IMG/VR virus record: IMGVR_UViG_3300034061_000981 | Location: 43,620 to 107,619 of that record | Direction: 5' to 3' (one strand) | DNA from: a virus | DNA length: 64,000 nucleotides | Part shown: positions 43,630-52,528 of the stretch, in pieces | How the letters are laid out: each line of letters begins with the position of its first letter | Numbering within the stretch: the stretch's first letter is position 1 | The notes under the pieces: generated by a model | The model's database searches: none | What the model saw: only the letters and a program-made list of their open reading frames with translations | What the model was told of the DNA's origin: nothing | Made by a program: the position numbers and the translations under genes

Positions 43630-44030
43630 GAGCAAAAGAATTTATTATTGAAACTTCATTGAGTAAAGTTCATGATGGTTTGGAAGTAGCATCTGTGTCT
43701 CTTCCGAACACATATGTTATTCCAGATTTAAAAAACAATGACTTCTATGAGTTATATCGTTTCGGTGTAGCAATTGCCGCAGTAAGAGGTGAAAGCGGAA
43801 ATGATGATGTTCAAAATAATTATAAACCCGAGTTTAGAGCAGAAACTAGTTGGGGAGAACAACAAGTAGTTTCTTCAGAGTTTGATAGAGACATTGGTAA
43901 AACTATTGACCAAGCATTAAAGAAGGTTGGAAAATCCGGCAAGAAATCAGTAAGTGCATTCGGAAGTAATGAGATGGATGATACATTAACTCAGTCACCG
44001 ATTAAAGGATTCAAAGGATATAAAAGATGA
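43626..44030 (+). CDS. Candidate internal head protein 1 (capsid-targeting-like N-terminus)
   Basis: 134 residues starting MRAKEFIIETS. The start resembles the capsid-targeting sequence of the T4 internal proteins (MKTYQEFIAEA), which the gp21 protease cuts after a (L/I)xE site; here IIE ends at residue 9. The C-terminus SPIKGFKGYKR is shared with the next gene (KPFKGYKRK), so the two are paralogs. The middle is neutral to slightly acidic, with Lys/Ser-rich KVGKSGKKSVSAF. A packaged protein injected with the DNA is inferred. Confidence 0.5.
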   Translation: MRAKEFIIETSLSKVHDGLEVASVSLPNTYVIPDLKNNDFYELYRFGVAIAAVRGESGNDDVQNNYKPEFRAETSWGEQQVVSSEFDRDIGKTIDQALKKVGKSGKKSVSAFGSNEMDDTLTQSPIKGFKGYKR

Positions 44031-44404
44031 GAGCAAATGAATTTATATCCGAATCTAAGATGGGTAAAATATCCGACCACCAACAACAATCAACTCGTGG
44101 CTTAAATATTTTTTCAAAAAAGATAGACAGCTATGATAGACAATATGATTTAAATCGTTTAATGATGGCTGTCGCAAGTAGTGATGGAATAAACCCAATC
44201 GAAATGCCTGCAGAAAGTTGGATAGGCAAACACAACTCTGCACATCCTTATACCAAAGAAGAACAAGATATGCTTAAATTAGCATATAAAGCAGCCGGCT
44301 TAGAGTATATAGATTTAAATAGTGGTGATTTAGATAGTGAAGAACTAGAAAACACTAATACTCAAAGTATCGTAAAGCCTTTTAAAGGTTACAAAAGAAA
44401 ATAA
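44027..44404 (+). CDS. Candidate internal head protein 2 (capsid-targeting-like N-terminus)
   Basis: 125 residues starting MRANEFISESK, with an ISE site at residues 7-9 that fits the T4 prohead protease rule, and ending KPFKGYKRK like its neighbour. The middle section (LNRLMMAVASSDGINPIEMP, EEQDMLKLAYKAAGL) is different from its paralog, as expected for diversified internal proteins. It overlaps the previous gene by 4 bp. Function after injection, if any, unknown. Confidence 0.5.
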   Translation: MRANEFISESKMGKISDHQQQSTRGLNIFSKKIDSYDRQYDLNRLMMAVASSDGINPIEMPAESWIGKHNSAHPYTKEEQDMLKLAYKAAGLEYIDLNSGDLDSEELENTNTQSIVKPFKGYKRK

Positions 44405-44456
44405 TTTAATACATATCAATCTGAATAAGTAATTATATCAAATTACAGGATTCAGA

Positions 44457-45149
44457 ATGATTGATATTAATAACACGCTTGACCTAGTCAAATTAAAATT
44501 CTACAACGAATGGTTATATACTGCCCACATCTATGATGAGGGTAATAGTCCAATGCACGACACACTTACTAAACAAGTTGTTACGCAATATATTGACCCG
44601 CTTAATCTACCAAAAGATGCTAAGATTATGGATTTAGGTTGTGGCCCCGGTTACTTCTTAAACGCAATGAGAGAACGTGGTTATACTGACTTAGTTGGTG
44701 TTACATTAAGCCCCGGTGATATTAAGATTTGTGAAGATAATGGTCACAAAATTGCAAAGTATGACTTGAGCTTCTTGCCACAAAAAGATGGTTACTACGA
44801 TGAAAGTGTTGACTTTATTTTCTTGCGTCATGCATTAGAACATAGTCCATATCCTATCTTTAGCTTGATGGAATACAATCGTGTATTGAAGCAAGGTAGC
44901 AAGATGTATATTGAAGTACCTGCACCCGACTGTGAACGTAAACATGAGTGGAATGTTAATCACTATAGCATATTAGGTGAGCAACAATTAGCCGCATTAT
45001 TAGTGCGTACAGGCTTTGATATCGTTAAGTTTGAAAAACTAGATTTTGATATTGGTGGGAAAGATCCAGCAACCGGAGCAGAATTCACTGCCAAAGAGAA
45101 GTTTTACTGCGTTCTAGTTACTAAACAAAGACCTTTGGATATCAAATAA
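44457..45149 (+). CDS. SAM-dependent methyltransferase, class I
   Basis: 230 residues. SAM motif I is IMDLGCGPGYFLNAM (about 60-74), followed by YTDLVGVTLSPGDI, the acidic/ribose-binding region, and motif IV-like VDFIFLRHALEHSPYP, typical of Methyltransf_11/UbiE-like enzymes that act on small molecules or sugars. A 52-base AT-rich gap precedes it, with CAGGAT as a weak ribosome site. Its position between head-protein candidates and structural genes gives no clear substrate. Confidence 0.75.
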   Translation: MIDINNTLDLVKLKFYNEWLYTAHIYDEGNSPMHDTLTKQVVTQYIDPLNLPKDAKIMDLGCGPGYFLNAMRERGYTDLVGVTLSPGDIKICEDNGHKIAKYDLSFLPQKDGYYDESVDFIFLRHALEHSPYPIFSLMEYNRVLKQGSKMYIEVPAPDCERKHEWNVNHYSILGEQQLAALLVRTGFDIVKFEKLDFDIGGKDPATGAEFTAKEKFYCVLVTKQRPLDIK

Positions 45150-45164
45150 GTTTTGTAATCTAAG

Positions 45165-45171
45165 ATAAATA
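45165..45171 (+). promoter_or_regulatory. Late-promoter motif ATAAATA
   Basis: ATAAATA upstream of the structural gene at 45195, followed by a perfect palindrome TCTCATTAATGAGA in the leader that could form a small 5' hairpin. Confidence 0.5.
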
Positions 45172-45194
45172 TTCTCATTAATGAGAGTATTTTT

Positions 45195-46850
45195 ATGGCT
45201 ACACCAGATCCAGCAAACGTTGCACCGTGGTATTTACGCAACATCAATCAAGCGTTAGAACTCAACGAGGACACGGGGCAAGTATTTGTCCGTACTGGAT
45301 TTGAAGGTAACATTATTATTAGTGGTAATGTTGTTATTCCAGGCAATGTTGATGCACACGTTTCACAAATAGGAACTAGTGGGGAACTAACAGTTCCTTG
45401 GATGCCTGTCAGTATCGACGGCAATAGTGCTGTCACAATTACTAGCGGTAACATTACAGTTGCTCAGGGTACAAGTCCATGGGTAGTATCAGGTAATGTA
45501 AACGCTAATGTATCTGGTAACGTGGGTGTTACAGGTAATGTTAACATCGGTACGATGCCAGCAATCACCGGCAATGTCAACGCTAACATCACAGGTGGCA
45601 ATGTAACAGTAACTCAGGGCACAAATCCTTGGGTCGTATCAGGTAATGTCAACACTACAATAACAGGTGGCAACTCAAATGTAGCACTTGGTGGAACAAA
45701 TTTAGATGCATTCGGGCGTTTAAGAGTAAGTGAACCCTACACATTGTTTGACAGCCAAAATCGTTATATTGACGGTGACCAATTTAGTAGTATCACTGCT
45801 ACGGGTGGCAATGTAGTTTATGTTCAAAACGAAAGTTCATTTAATTTAAATGTTTCTTCCGCTAGTGGTAGTAGTGTAATTAGACAATCTAAGACTGTCC
45901 AAGCATATCAGCCCGGCAAAAGTTTATTAACAATGAACACATTTGCAATGGCTACTCTTAAAGCAAACCTAAGACAACGAGTTGGTTATTTTACAACTGA
46001 TAATGGTGTGTATTTTGAAGCTGTAGGTACTACACTTAATCTTGTTATTCGTAGTAGCACAACTGGAGTAGTAGTTGAAGAACGAATACCTCAAGCTAAT
46101 TGGAATGGAAATACCTTATTATCAGGTATTGTGTTAGATCCAACATTGACACAAATATTTTGGTGTGACATTGAATGGTTGGGTGTAGGTAACGTTCGTG
46201 CAGGTTTTGTAATCAACGGTCAATTCATCGTATGTCATACATTCCAACACGCTAATCAGCCTGGCAACACAACTGTTTATATGACCACTGCGTCATTAAA
46301 CCCAAGATATGAAATAACAAATACTGGCGCAACAACTGGTAATAGCACAATGAAACAAATATGTAGCACTGTTATTAGTGAAGGAGGATTTACGCCAAGC
46401 ACTAAAATAGGATATGTTACTAACAATACATCTCCTACAAGAGTAGGTTCAGCAAATACAGTAATCTCATTATGTTCAATAAGATTAAATCCTGCATATC
46501 CGGACGCGGTTGTGGTTCCTGCTCAAATTGATTTGTTATTACTTGATGTTCGTTATGGTCAGTTTCAGTTAATTGAAAACGCAACTATTGCAAATGCCTC
46601 ATTTAGTAATGTGGCAGGAACAGTAGTTCAAAGTGCCATACATACTGATACTATAACAAATGGTACAGTTGTTTATGCAGGATTAACTAGTAGCCGTGAT
46701 GAAGTAGAAATTAGTGAAGATATTAAGAAACGAATTCAATTATGGAGATATGCTAATGGTACACCCAGCACACTAACACTTGCCGTAGCGTACACATCTA
46801 CCAATGCAGATTTGTTGTGGAAAATGGGCTGGGAAGAACTTACTAACTAA
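45195..46850 (+). CDS. Virion structural protein with Gly/Asn/Val-rich repeats
   Basis: 551 residues. Residues ~35-165 are low-complexity beta repeats built on (S/T)GNVN..., with a longer unit VTxxQGTxPWVVSGNVN present twice, 147-150 bp apart at the DNA level. Then LGGTNLDAFGRLRVSEPYTL opens a ~380-residue beta-rich C-terminal domain ending KMGWEELTN. I associate the DAFGRLRVS..TLFDSQ region with tailed-phage virion proteins, with no settled role. A late motif lies upstream. A decoration, baseplate or fibre protein is likely. Confidence 0.65.
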   Translation: MATPDPANVAPWYLRNINQALELNEDTGQVFVRTGFEGNIIISGNVVIPGNVDAHVSQIGTSGELTVPWMPVSIDGNSAVTITSGNITVAQGTSPWVVSGNVNANVSGNVGVTGNVNIGTMPAITGNVNANITGGNVTVTQGTNPWVVSGNVNTTITGGNSNVALGGTNLDAFGRLRVSEPYTLFDSQNRYIDGDQFSSITATGGNVVYVQNESSFNLNVSSASGSSVIRQSKTVQAYQPGKSLLTMNTFAMATLKANLRQRVGYFTTDNGVYFEAVGTTLNLVIRSSTTGVVVEERIPQANWNGNTLLSGIVLDPTLTQIFWCDIEWLGVGNVRAGFVINGQFIVCHTFQHANQPGNTTVYMTTASLNPRYEITNTGATTGNSTMKQICSTVISEGGFTPSTKIGYVTNNTSPTRVGSANTVISLCSIRLNPAYPDAVVVPAQIDLLLLDVRYGQFQLIENATIANASFSNVAGTVVQSAIHTDTITNGTVVYAGLTSSRDEVEISEDIKKRIQLWRYANGTPSTLTLAVAYTSTNADLLWKMGWEELTN

Positions 46851-46861
46851 GTTTTTGGCAC

Positions 46862-46868
46862 ATAAATA
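46862..46868 (+). promoter_or_regulatory. Late-promoter motif ATAAATA, six bases before the terminase ATG
   Basis: ATAAATA then CTCACT then ATG, with no ribosome site. The geometry matches the leaderless arrangement seen with sigma70-type promoters in this window. Confidence 0.6.
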
Positions 46869-46874
46869 CTCACT

Positions 46875-48422
46875 ATGAGTAATGCACCTTCGTTAGTAAA
46901 GAATCCTTATACTAAAACAGTTTTCAAGACTGACAAAGAACTACAGGATTTTATCAAATGCTGTGATCCAGATACGGGTTATCTATACTTCATGGATAAC
47001 TTCTTTTACATACAACACCCTACTAAAGGTAGTATGGTATATCACCCTTGGCCCTATCAAGAACGATTGATTGATACATATCATCGATATCGCTATTCAA
47101 TCAGTCTGATGCCACGACAATCAGGTAAGTCTACTTCAGCCGCAGGATACTTACTCTGGTACGCAATGTTTGTTCCAGACAGTACTATCTTAGTTGCGGC
47201 ACACAAGTATACAGGTGCACAAGAGATTATGCAACGTATACGTTACGCATATGAAAACTGCCCTGATCATATCAAAGCAGGTGTCACTACATACAACAAA
47301 GGCTCATTAGACTTTGAGAATGGTAGTCGTATTGTATCAGCAACAACTACTGAAAATACAGGTCGTGGTATGTCTATTACACTATTATATCTGGACGAGT
47401 TTGCGTTCGTTCGACCAAGTATTGCTAAAGAATTCTGGACAGCGATTACACCAACATTATCAACTGGTGGTAAAGCGATTATAACAAGCACACCAAACAG
47501 TGACGAGGATCAATTTGCGTTCATATGGAAAGGTGCTAACAAAACTGAAGATGATTTTGGTAACACAACTGAATTAGGTATAAACGGCTTTAGAGCATAC
47601 AGAGCACATTGGAGTGAACAACCAGGTAGAGATCAAAAGTGGGCGGATGAAATGAAAGCACAATTAGGTGAGGATCGTTTCAACCGAGAGATTGGTTGTG
47701 AATTCATTATTGCTGACGAAACGCTTATCAACCCTAATACATTATTGATGATGGAAGGTATAGAACCTATCAATCGTATGGGACAAGTTCGTTGGTATCA
47801 GAAACCTAAGAAGGGTAATATCTATTGTGTGGGACTAGACCCAAGTCTTGGTACAGGTGGTGACCCAGCTGCCATACAGATTTTTGAAGCAAATACAACG
47901 ACACAGATCGGCGAATGGAAACACAATAAAACTGACATCCCTAATCAGATTAAACTATTAGCACAGATTAACAAATATATAACAGAATGTACAGGTGAAC
48001 CCAACAGTATCTATTATAGTATTGAATGTAATGGTATCGGTGAAGCCGCTATTGTATCATTAAACGAATACGGGGAAAGTAATATTCCGGGTATCTTTAT
48101 CAGCGAAGCAGGAAAAGGTCGTAGAGGATTCAATACGACAAATAAGAGCAAACTAGCCAGTTGTGCTAAGTTCAAAACATTAGTTGAAAGTAAGAAAATG
48201 ACTGTAAATAGTCGTAGTCTTATAACTGAACTAAAAGCATTTGTAGCTCATGGTGGTAGTTATGCCGCTAAAATTGGTGATACGGATGACTTGATAATGG
48301 CTAGTTTGTTAGTAACACGCATGTTACAGCAATTAGGGGACTATCACTTTGATTTAGAGAATCAAATACGTGACCACGATGAAATGATAGCGCCCTTGCC
48401 ATTTTTTGCCGTGATAAGTTAA
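46875..48422 (+). CDS. Terminase large subunit (T4 gp17-like)
   Basis: 515 residues. The ATPase domain has an adenine-binding YQERLIDTY, Walker A MPRQSGKST (residues 80-87) and Walker B LLYLDEFAFV, followed by a coupling motif in IITSTPNSDED. The nuclease domain has the acidic cluster VGLDPSLGTGGD and a late Asp pair in KIGDTDDLIMA. It drives DNA packaging into the prohead and cuts the concatemer. T4 gp17 is longer (610) because of N- and C-terminal extensions. Transcribed from a late motif with a six-base gap to the ATG. Confidence 0.92.
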   Translation: MSNAPSLVKNPYTKTVFKTDKELQDFIKCCDPDTGYLYFMDNFFYIQHPTKGSMVYHPWPYQERLIDTYHRYRYSISLMPRQSGKSTSAAGYLLWYAMFVPDSTILVAAHKYTGAQEIMQRIRYAYENCPDHIKAGVTTYNKGSLDFENGSRIVSATTTENTGRGMSITLLYLDEFAFVRPSIAKEFWTAITPTLSTGGKAIITSTPNSDEDQFAFIWKGANKTEDDFGNTTELGINGFRAYRAHWSEQPGRDQKWADEMKAQLGEDRFNREIGCEFIIADETLINPNTLLMMEGIEPINRMGQVRWYQKPKKGNIYCVGLDPSLGTGGDPAAIQIFEANTTTQIGEWKHNKTDIPNQIKLLAQINKYITECTGEPNSIYYSIECNGIGEAAIVSLNEYGESNIPGIFISEAGKGRRGFNTTNKSKLASCAKFKTLVESKKMTVNSRSLITELKAFVAHGGSYAAKIGDTDDLIMASLLVTRMLQQLGDYHFDLENQIRDHDEMIAPLPFFAVIS

Positions 48423-48430
48423 TAGTTGAG

Positions 48431-48437
48431 ATAAATA
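48431..48437 (+). promoter_or_regulatory. Late-promoter motif ATAAATA
   Basis: ATAAATA ends seven bases before the ATG at 48445; no ribosome site is present. Confidence 0.55.
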
Positions 48438-48444
48438 TATTATC

Positions 48445-50895
48445 ATGCCAATTAATACAGAAACCCTAAACCGACAACTTTACAAAAGACTATCAAAATA
48501 CAAGCCAAAACCATTAGATGCTGAAGGAAACGTTACTCCAGTAGAAGATGAAGCTGATGTATTCAAATTCATCTTTACTAAGGACGGAGAAGATTACGGA
48601 ACTGTTTTTGCTACGATTGATGATAATCATGCACTAACTATATACTATAGTGATGATGTAACAGAAAGCCCAGCTGGATCAACTCCTGATATAGGATATG
48701 ATGATAGTTGGACTGGATTACTTAAACAATTAAAATCTTGGGCAATGCATAATCAACTTAGTTGGAAATTAAAAGATAGATCCCATTTAGAGGGCGATAT
48801 GGCACGGAGAAACCACATGAACAAAAAAGACAAAATATCAGAAGGCTACCACGCAATGGGCAAGAGCCGCAGTTACAGCGACAATATACCTAGCGTTAAG
48901 ATTGTTATTGAACACAGTCGTCAAATTGAAGAAGGTGAACAACGTTATCGTAACATCAACAAGATTTTCTTAGAGAATCAAATGGGTGAGAGATTCTTGC
49001 TTGACACCAAGAAGCCTGGAATTGCACGTGTATATGCTAGACACATTGCCGAAGGTGGCAAAGTTAACGATGAGCGTTGGGGACACATTCAAAGTCTATG
49101 CGAAGAATATCAAAAGATGGCAGGATTCGTTCGTGCTACACGTAACAACCAATTCAATGAATCAGCACAGAAATTAGTTAATGAAGCAATCAATCACTAT
49201 CAAGGTTTGCGTGAGTCATTAAGTAAGATGACTGGCAAGCGTGGCTATGAAGCATACTTTGAATCATGGACACCTACATTGATGGAAGATGAAGTAGAAG
49301 AAACAAACTTAAATGAGTTGTTTGTGCAAGAGACATTAGATCCACGCATTGAAAGTGTAATGCCAATATTAAGTAAGTTACAAAAGAACTTAGGTGAGAT
49401 GAAAGAAGTTAATGCATTAGCTGAATGGGCTGATAGTTTAATTGAAGGTGAAGGCGGACCAGAAGCTAGTGAAGAACCAGTAGATGATGATATGGGTAAC
49501 GACACTTTCGGCGGTGAAGATGGAAATGACGCACCGGCTGACGATTTATCTGAAGATGAAAGCCTAACAAGCAACAATCCAATTGGCATTCCTGAAGGTG
49601 AGGATCACAATCCAGTAGCCGGTGCTATCACTCGCAGAATACTAATGCAACGCCAAGATTTGTTACAGAAGTTTGGTCCTGTTAAAGTTATGCAAGCAAT
49701 TGATGACGTTGCTGATTTTGTTGGTGATACTGATGAGATTGGTTCTAGTGATGTTAGTGGTTGGATCAAACAAGTAGAACGTTCATTGGGTGGTGTTGAT
49801 GAAGGTATGTTGGACACAGTTAAGAAAGTTGGAAGTAAAGTATTTGATAAATTAGGCGGCGGAAGCGAAGAAGATTTGTTAAAAGACTTACAGAAGAAAG
49901 CTGGTATCCCATCACACGCACAACATGGTAAACCAAATATGGCTAAGCCAAATGAAAAAGAAGTAGATGAAAGCGCACTACAAGCATACTTAGGCGATAA
50001 GAAGTATGGCAAAGATGGCATGGACGCATTACGCAAAGCTGGACAAGAACATGCTAGCGAAAAGACAATGCAAAACATTCGTGCTAAATTTAGTGATAAA
50101 GAAAAAGAAGTTGAAGAAGGCTTTGTTGGTAATATGATTAACAAAGCTAAAGGTATGTTTACAAAACCCGGACAACCAGCGGCAGCACCTGCTACGGCAG
50201 CTCCAGTAGTTCCAGATGCGGCAACTAAAGCAAGAATTGCGGCTGCACCACAAGGATATGATCCAAACACTGGTAAGCCACAAGTTGCCATGGGGTTAAG
50301 GCCAGGCGTTGTGAAAAAAGGTGGCACGATGGATATGACTAAAAAGGTTGTAGCACCGGCAGCAAAGCCAGCAGTTGCTCCTACTAAGTCTGGAAATTAC
50401 GATGGCGTAACCGGCGAACCTATTAGTGATAAAGCCAAAGCTGATGTGGCTTCTACGGCGGCCTGGAAAGCTAGCCCTGAAGGACAAGCCTTTAAAGCGT
50501 GGTCGGCTGCTCAACGAGCAGGCACCTTTAAAGGAACATTAAGACAGTGGCAACAAGCACAACAACCAACAGTAGCAGAAGATTTAGATGCTGACCAAAA
50601 GCGTGTAGGTCAATTAGGCCCTACTGAGAAAGTTAAGAATAACAACATCGGTAAACTAGTTGGTGCTAATGAAAACTTTATTAACACTGATGCCCAAGCT
50701 GTTGTTACTGAAGTAGACACTGGTGAATATGATGCTCGTAAATCAAGTTCCAAAGGCGAGACTACTCCAGAACAGGAAAAAGACTTCCGTAAGAAAGTAC
50801 AAGCATATGGTAAAGAGTTAGAACAGAGACAAAAAGAAAAAGTCAAAGAAGGACAAGATGACCTAAACGCTATCAAGCGACTATTGGGTAAATAA
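48445..50895 (+). CDS. Large unknown, probably virion- or prohead-associated protein (816 aa)
   Basis: No enzyme motif found. Residues 1-110 are a compact acidic domain; ~145-290 a helical domain (KIVIEHSRQIEEGEQRYRNI, ARVYARHIAEGGKV); ~290-400 highly acidic (PEASEEPVDDDMGNDTFGGE). The C-terminal half is low-complexity, Ala/Pro/Lys-rich (QPAAAPATAAPVVP, VAPAAKPAVAPTKS) and contains many (L/I)xE sites that a T4-type prohead protease could cut. Late motif upstream and a place after terminase support a structural or prohead-core role. Ribosome site absent. Confidence 0.5.
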   Translation: MPINTETLNRQLYKRLSKYKPKPLDAEGNVTPVEDEADVFKFIFTKDGEDYGTVFATIDDNHALTIYYSDDVTESPAGSTPDIGYDDSWTGLLKQLKSWAMHNQLSWKLKDRSHLEGDMARRNHMNKKDKISEGYHAMGKSRSYSDNIPSVKIVIEHSRQIEEGEQRYRNINKIFLENQMGERFLLDTKKPGIARVYARHIAEGGKVNDERWGHIQSLCEEYQKMAGFVRATRNNQFNESAQKLVNEAINHYQGLRESLSKMTGKRGYEAYFESWTPTLMEDEVEETNLNELFVQETLDPRIESVMPILSKLQKNLGEMKEVNALAEWADSLIEGEGGPEASEEPVDDDMGNDTFGGEDGNDAPADDLSEDESLTSNNPIGIPEGEDHNPVAGAITRRILMQRQDLLQKFGPVKVMQAIDDVADFVGDTDEIGSSDVSGWIKQVERSLGGVDEGMLDTVKKVGSKVFDKLGGGSEEDLLKDLQKKAGIPSHAQHGKPNMAKPNEKEVDESALQAYLGDKKYGKDGMDALRKAGQEHASEKTMQNIRAKFSDKEKEVEEGFVGNMINKAKGMFTKPGQPAAAPATAAPVVPDAATKARIAAAPQGYDPNTGKPQVAMGLRPGVVKKGGTMDMTKKVVAPAAKPAVAPTKSGNYDGVTGEPISDKAKADVASTAAWKASPEGQAFKAWSAAQRAGTFKGTLRQWQQAQQPTVAEDLDADQKRVGQLGPTEKVKNNNIGKLVGANENFINTDAQAVVTEVDTGEYDARKSSSKGETTPEQEKDFRKKVQAYGKELEQRQKEKVKEGQDDLNAIKRLLGK

Positions 50896-50903
50896 GTTCT
50901 CAA

Positions 50904-50928
50904 AAACCTCACTTAAAAGGTGAGGTTT
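50904..50928 (+). terminator. Hairpin downstream of the 816-aa gene
   Basis: AAACCTCAC/GTGAGGTTT (50904-50912, 50920-50928), nine perfect pairs with a 7-base loop. There is no T run after it, so it may be a weak terminator or an RNA-stability hairpin. Confidence 0.5.
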
Positions 50929-50940
50929 ACCATATCTGGC

Positions 50941-50979
50941 ATAAATACTATTGACAGGACGAGAAAGCAATGCTATACT
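50941..50979 (+). promoter_or_regulatory. Dual promoter region of gene 32: late motif plus sigma70-like promoter
   Basis: ATAAATA at 50941-50947 is followed by TTGACA 50951-50956, 17 bases and TATACT 50974-50979. The gp32-like gene could thus be expressed both early and late. The transcript would have a leader of about 75 bases before AAGGAAATAAAATC and the ATG. Confidence 0.75.
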
Positions 50980-51059
50980 CTCTCATCGTGTTAGTCATTT
51001 CATAGGGAAGTGGCGAATATAAAAAACGAGACCATCTCAATTTATAAGGAAATAAAATC

Positions 51060-52058
51060 ATGGCATCATTAGCAGAAATTCGTGCTCGCATCTCAGCACA
51101 AGAAAACAAACAGCAAAAGGGTTCTAACACCCAATCTGATAACTCAATCTACCCCCACTGGAATATAGACGAAGGCACAACAGCCACAATTCGTTTCTTG
51201 CCAGACGGTAATACGAAGAATGAATTCTTCTGGGTTGAGCGTCAAATCATTAAATTGCCATTCAATGGCGTTAAAGGCGATCCAAACGTTAAGAAAATTG
51301 ACGTTCAAGTACCATGCGTAGAAATGTATGGCGACAGTTGCCCTATCTTGGCAGAAGTTCGTCCTTGGTACAAAGACGAAACATTGAAAGAAATGGCAAA
51401 CAAGTATTGGAAGAAGCGTAGTTACTTGTTCCAAGGTTTTGTAAAACAAAACCCATTAGGTGATGACAAAACTCCAGCGAATCCAATTCGTAGGTTTGTT
51501 ATCAGTCCACAAATCTTTACTATCATTAAATCTAGTTTGATGGATCCAGAGATGGAAGAATTGCCAACAGATTACTTGCGCGGTCTTGATTTCAACATTA
51601 AGAAAACAAGTAAAGGTGGTTATGCCGATTACTCAACAAGTAACTGGGCACGTAAAGAGTCTGTATTAACTGAAGCAGAGGCAGCGGCAATTGAATCACA
51701 TGGTTTGTTTAACTTGGCAGACTTCTTGCCTAAGAAACCCGGTGAAGCAGAATTGCGTGTTATCAAAGAAATGTTTGAGGCATCAGTAGACGGTCAATCA
51801 TATGACGTTGAGCGTTGGGGTGCATATTATCGTCCATATGGTGTTGAAGCACCTGCAGGAGCGACAGCGGAAAAACAAACAGCTACTACTGAAACTAGAG
51901 CACCCGCAACAGCACCCGTAGCAGAGACTTCTACTGCACCTTGGGATGAACCTGAAACATCAGTATCAAGTCCAGTTGTAGTTCCTGCTCAAGCAACATC
52001 AAGCGACAAAGCACAAGACATTCTAGCAATGATTCGTGCTAGACAAAACAAGTCTTAA
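51060..52058 (+). CDS. Single-stranded DNA-binding protein (T4 gp32-like)
   Basis: 332 residues. The N-terminal basic segment (AEIRARISAQENKQ) would be the cooperativity region. The core has HWNIDEGTTATIRFLPDGN, FWVERQIIKLPFNG, then VPCVEMYGDSCPIL, whose cysteines may belong to the zinc subdomain of gp32, and YWKKRSYLFQGFV. The C-terminal ~80 residues are Ala/Thr/Glu-rich (ATAEKQTATTETRAPATAPV), a flexible tail, ending with an Arg/Lys patch rather than the acidic tip of T4 gp32. It coats single strands in replication and recombination with UvsX and UvsY nearby. Confidence 0.88.
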   Translation: MASLAEIRARISAQENKQQKGSNTQSDNSIYPHWNIDEGTTATIRFLPDGNTKNEFFWVERQIIKLPFNGVKGDPNVKKIDVQVPCVEMYGDSCPILAEVRPWYKDETLKEMANKYWKKRSYLFQGFVKQNPLGDDKTPANPIRRFVISPQIFTIIKSSLMDPEMEELPTDYLRGLDFNIKKTSKGGYADYSTSNWARKESVLTEAEAAAIESHGLFNLADFLPKKPGEAELRVIKEMFEASVDGQSYDVERWGAYYRPYGVEAPAGATAEKQTATTETRAPATAPVAETSTAPWDEPETSVSSPVVVPAQATSSDKAQDILAMIRARQNKS

Positions 52059-52063
52059 TCTCA

Positions 52064-52083
52064 ATAGGGGCTTCGGCCCCTAT
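52064..52083 (+). terminator. UUCG-tetraloop hairpin after gene 32
   Basis: ATAGGGGC/GCCCCTAT (8 bp) closed by a TTCG loop. There is no T run, and the next ribosome site follows at once, so it is more likely an mRNA-stabilising or partial-termination hairpin. Confidence 0.55.
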
Positions 52084-52097
52084 AATAGGAGAATAAT

Positions 52098-52325
52098 ATG
52101 ACATTACCAGACGAACGCTACCGTGCCCTTAAGCAGGGTAAAAAACTACTAGAGGAGTTGTGCGATCCAGGTCGCACTCCTCGTGTTCCTAGCCTTGTTA
52201 GGGACAGAGCAAGAGGTGCATTGCGACATTACCCATCTGATTATGAATTGGAGCGTATGGCAGAAAAATGCCCCGAATTACTTGATACACAACCATTTAG
52301 TGTGTACACTACAATAAACAAATAA
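52098..52325 (+). CDS. BPSL0761-like small protein (75 aa)
   Basis: 75 residues starting MTLPDERYRALKQGKKLLEEL, with VPSLVRDRARGALRHYPSDYEL in the middle and KCPELLD at the end. The t(M/L)P.ERyrA..., R..A...LRHYP...d and CPe blocks match the BPSL0761 family that I know from Burkholderia and related bacteria; function unknown. Strong ribosome site AGGAGAA. It lies between gp32 and UvsX in a T4-like core, suggesting capture from a betaproteobacterial host and possible use in replication or recombination. Confidence 0.6.
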   Translation: MTLPDERYRALKQGKKLLEELCDPGRTPRVPSLVRDRARGALRHYPSDYELERMAEKCPELLDTQPFSVYTTINK

Positions 52326-52335
52326 GGAATATAAA

Positions 52336-52527
52336 ATGAAATACTTAGAAAAACTTACCAAGGTAAATGAATCATTTACTGTTAATCGCTATGACAACGG
52401 ATTTATGATTGAAGTAAGTGGAAGAGACACAGATAATGATTGGAAGAGTTGCAAGATTCTTTGCACTAGTGAAGATGAATTATTCGTTGTAATCAAAGAA
52501 GCACTCACTATGGAAATGGATAGTTAA
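52336..52527 (+). CDS. Small protein, unknown (63 aa)
   Basis: 63 residues, SD AAGGAA. A beta-rich start (FTVNRYDNGFMIEVSGRD) and helix (DELFVVIKEALTMEMDS). No family known. It sits directly before uvsX with one base between stop and ATG. Confidence 0.55.
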   Translation: MKYLEKLTKVNESFTVNRYDNGFMIEVSGRDTDNDWKSCKILCTSEDELFVVIKEALTMEMDS

Positions 52528-52528
52528 A

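Noticed and set aside
49605-50327. A 240-codon minus-strand ORF opposite the 816-aa gene
   Set aside because: Its Cys/Pro/Ser-rich composition is what antisense of an Ala/Pro/Lys-rich frame gives; no ribosome site or promoter.
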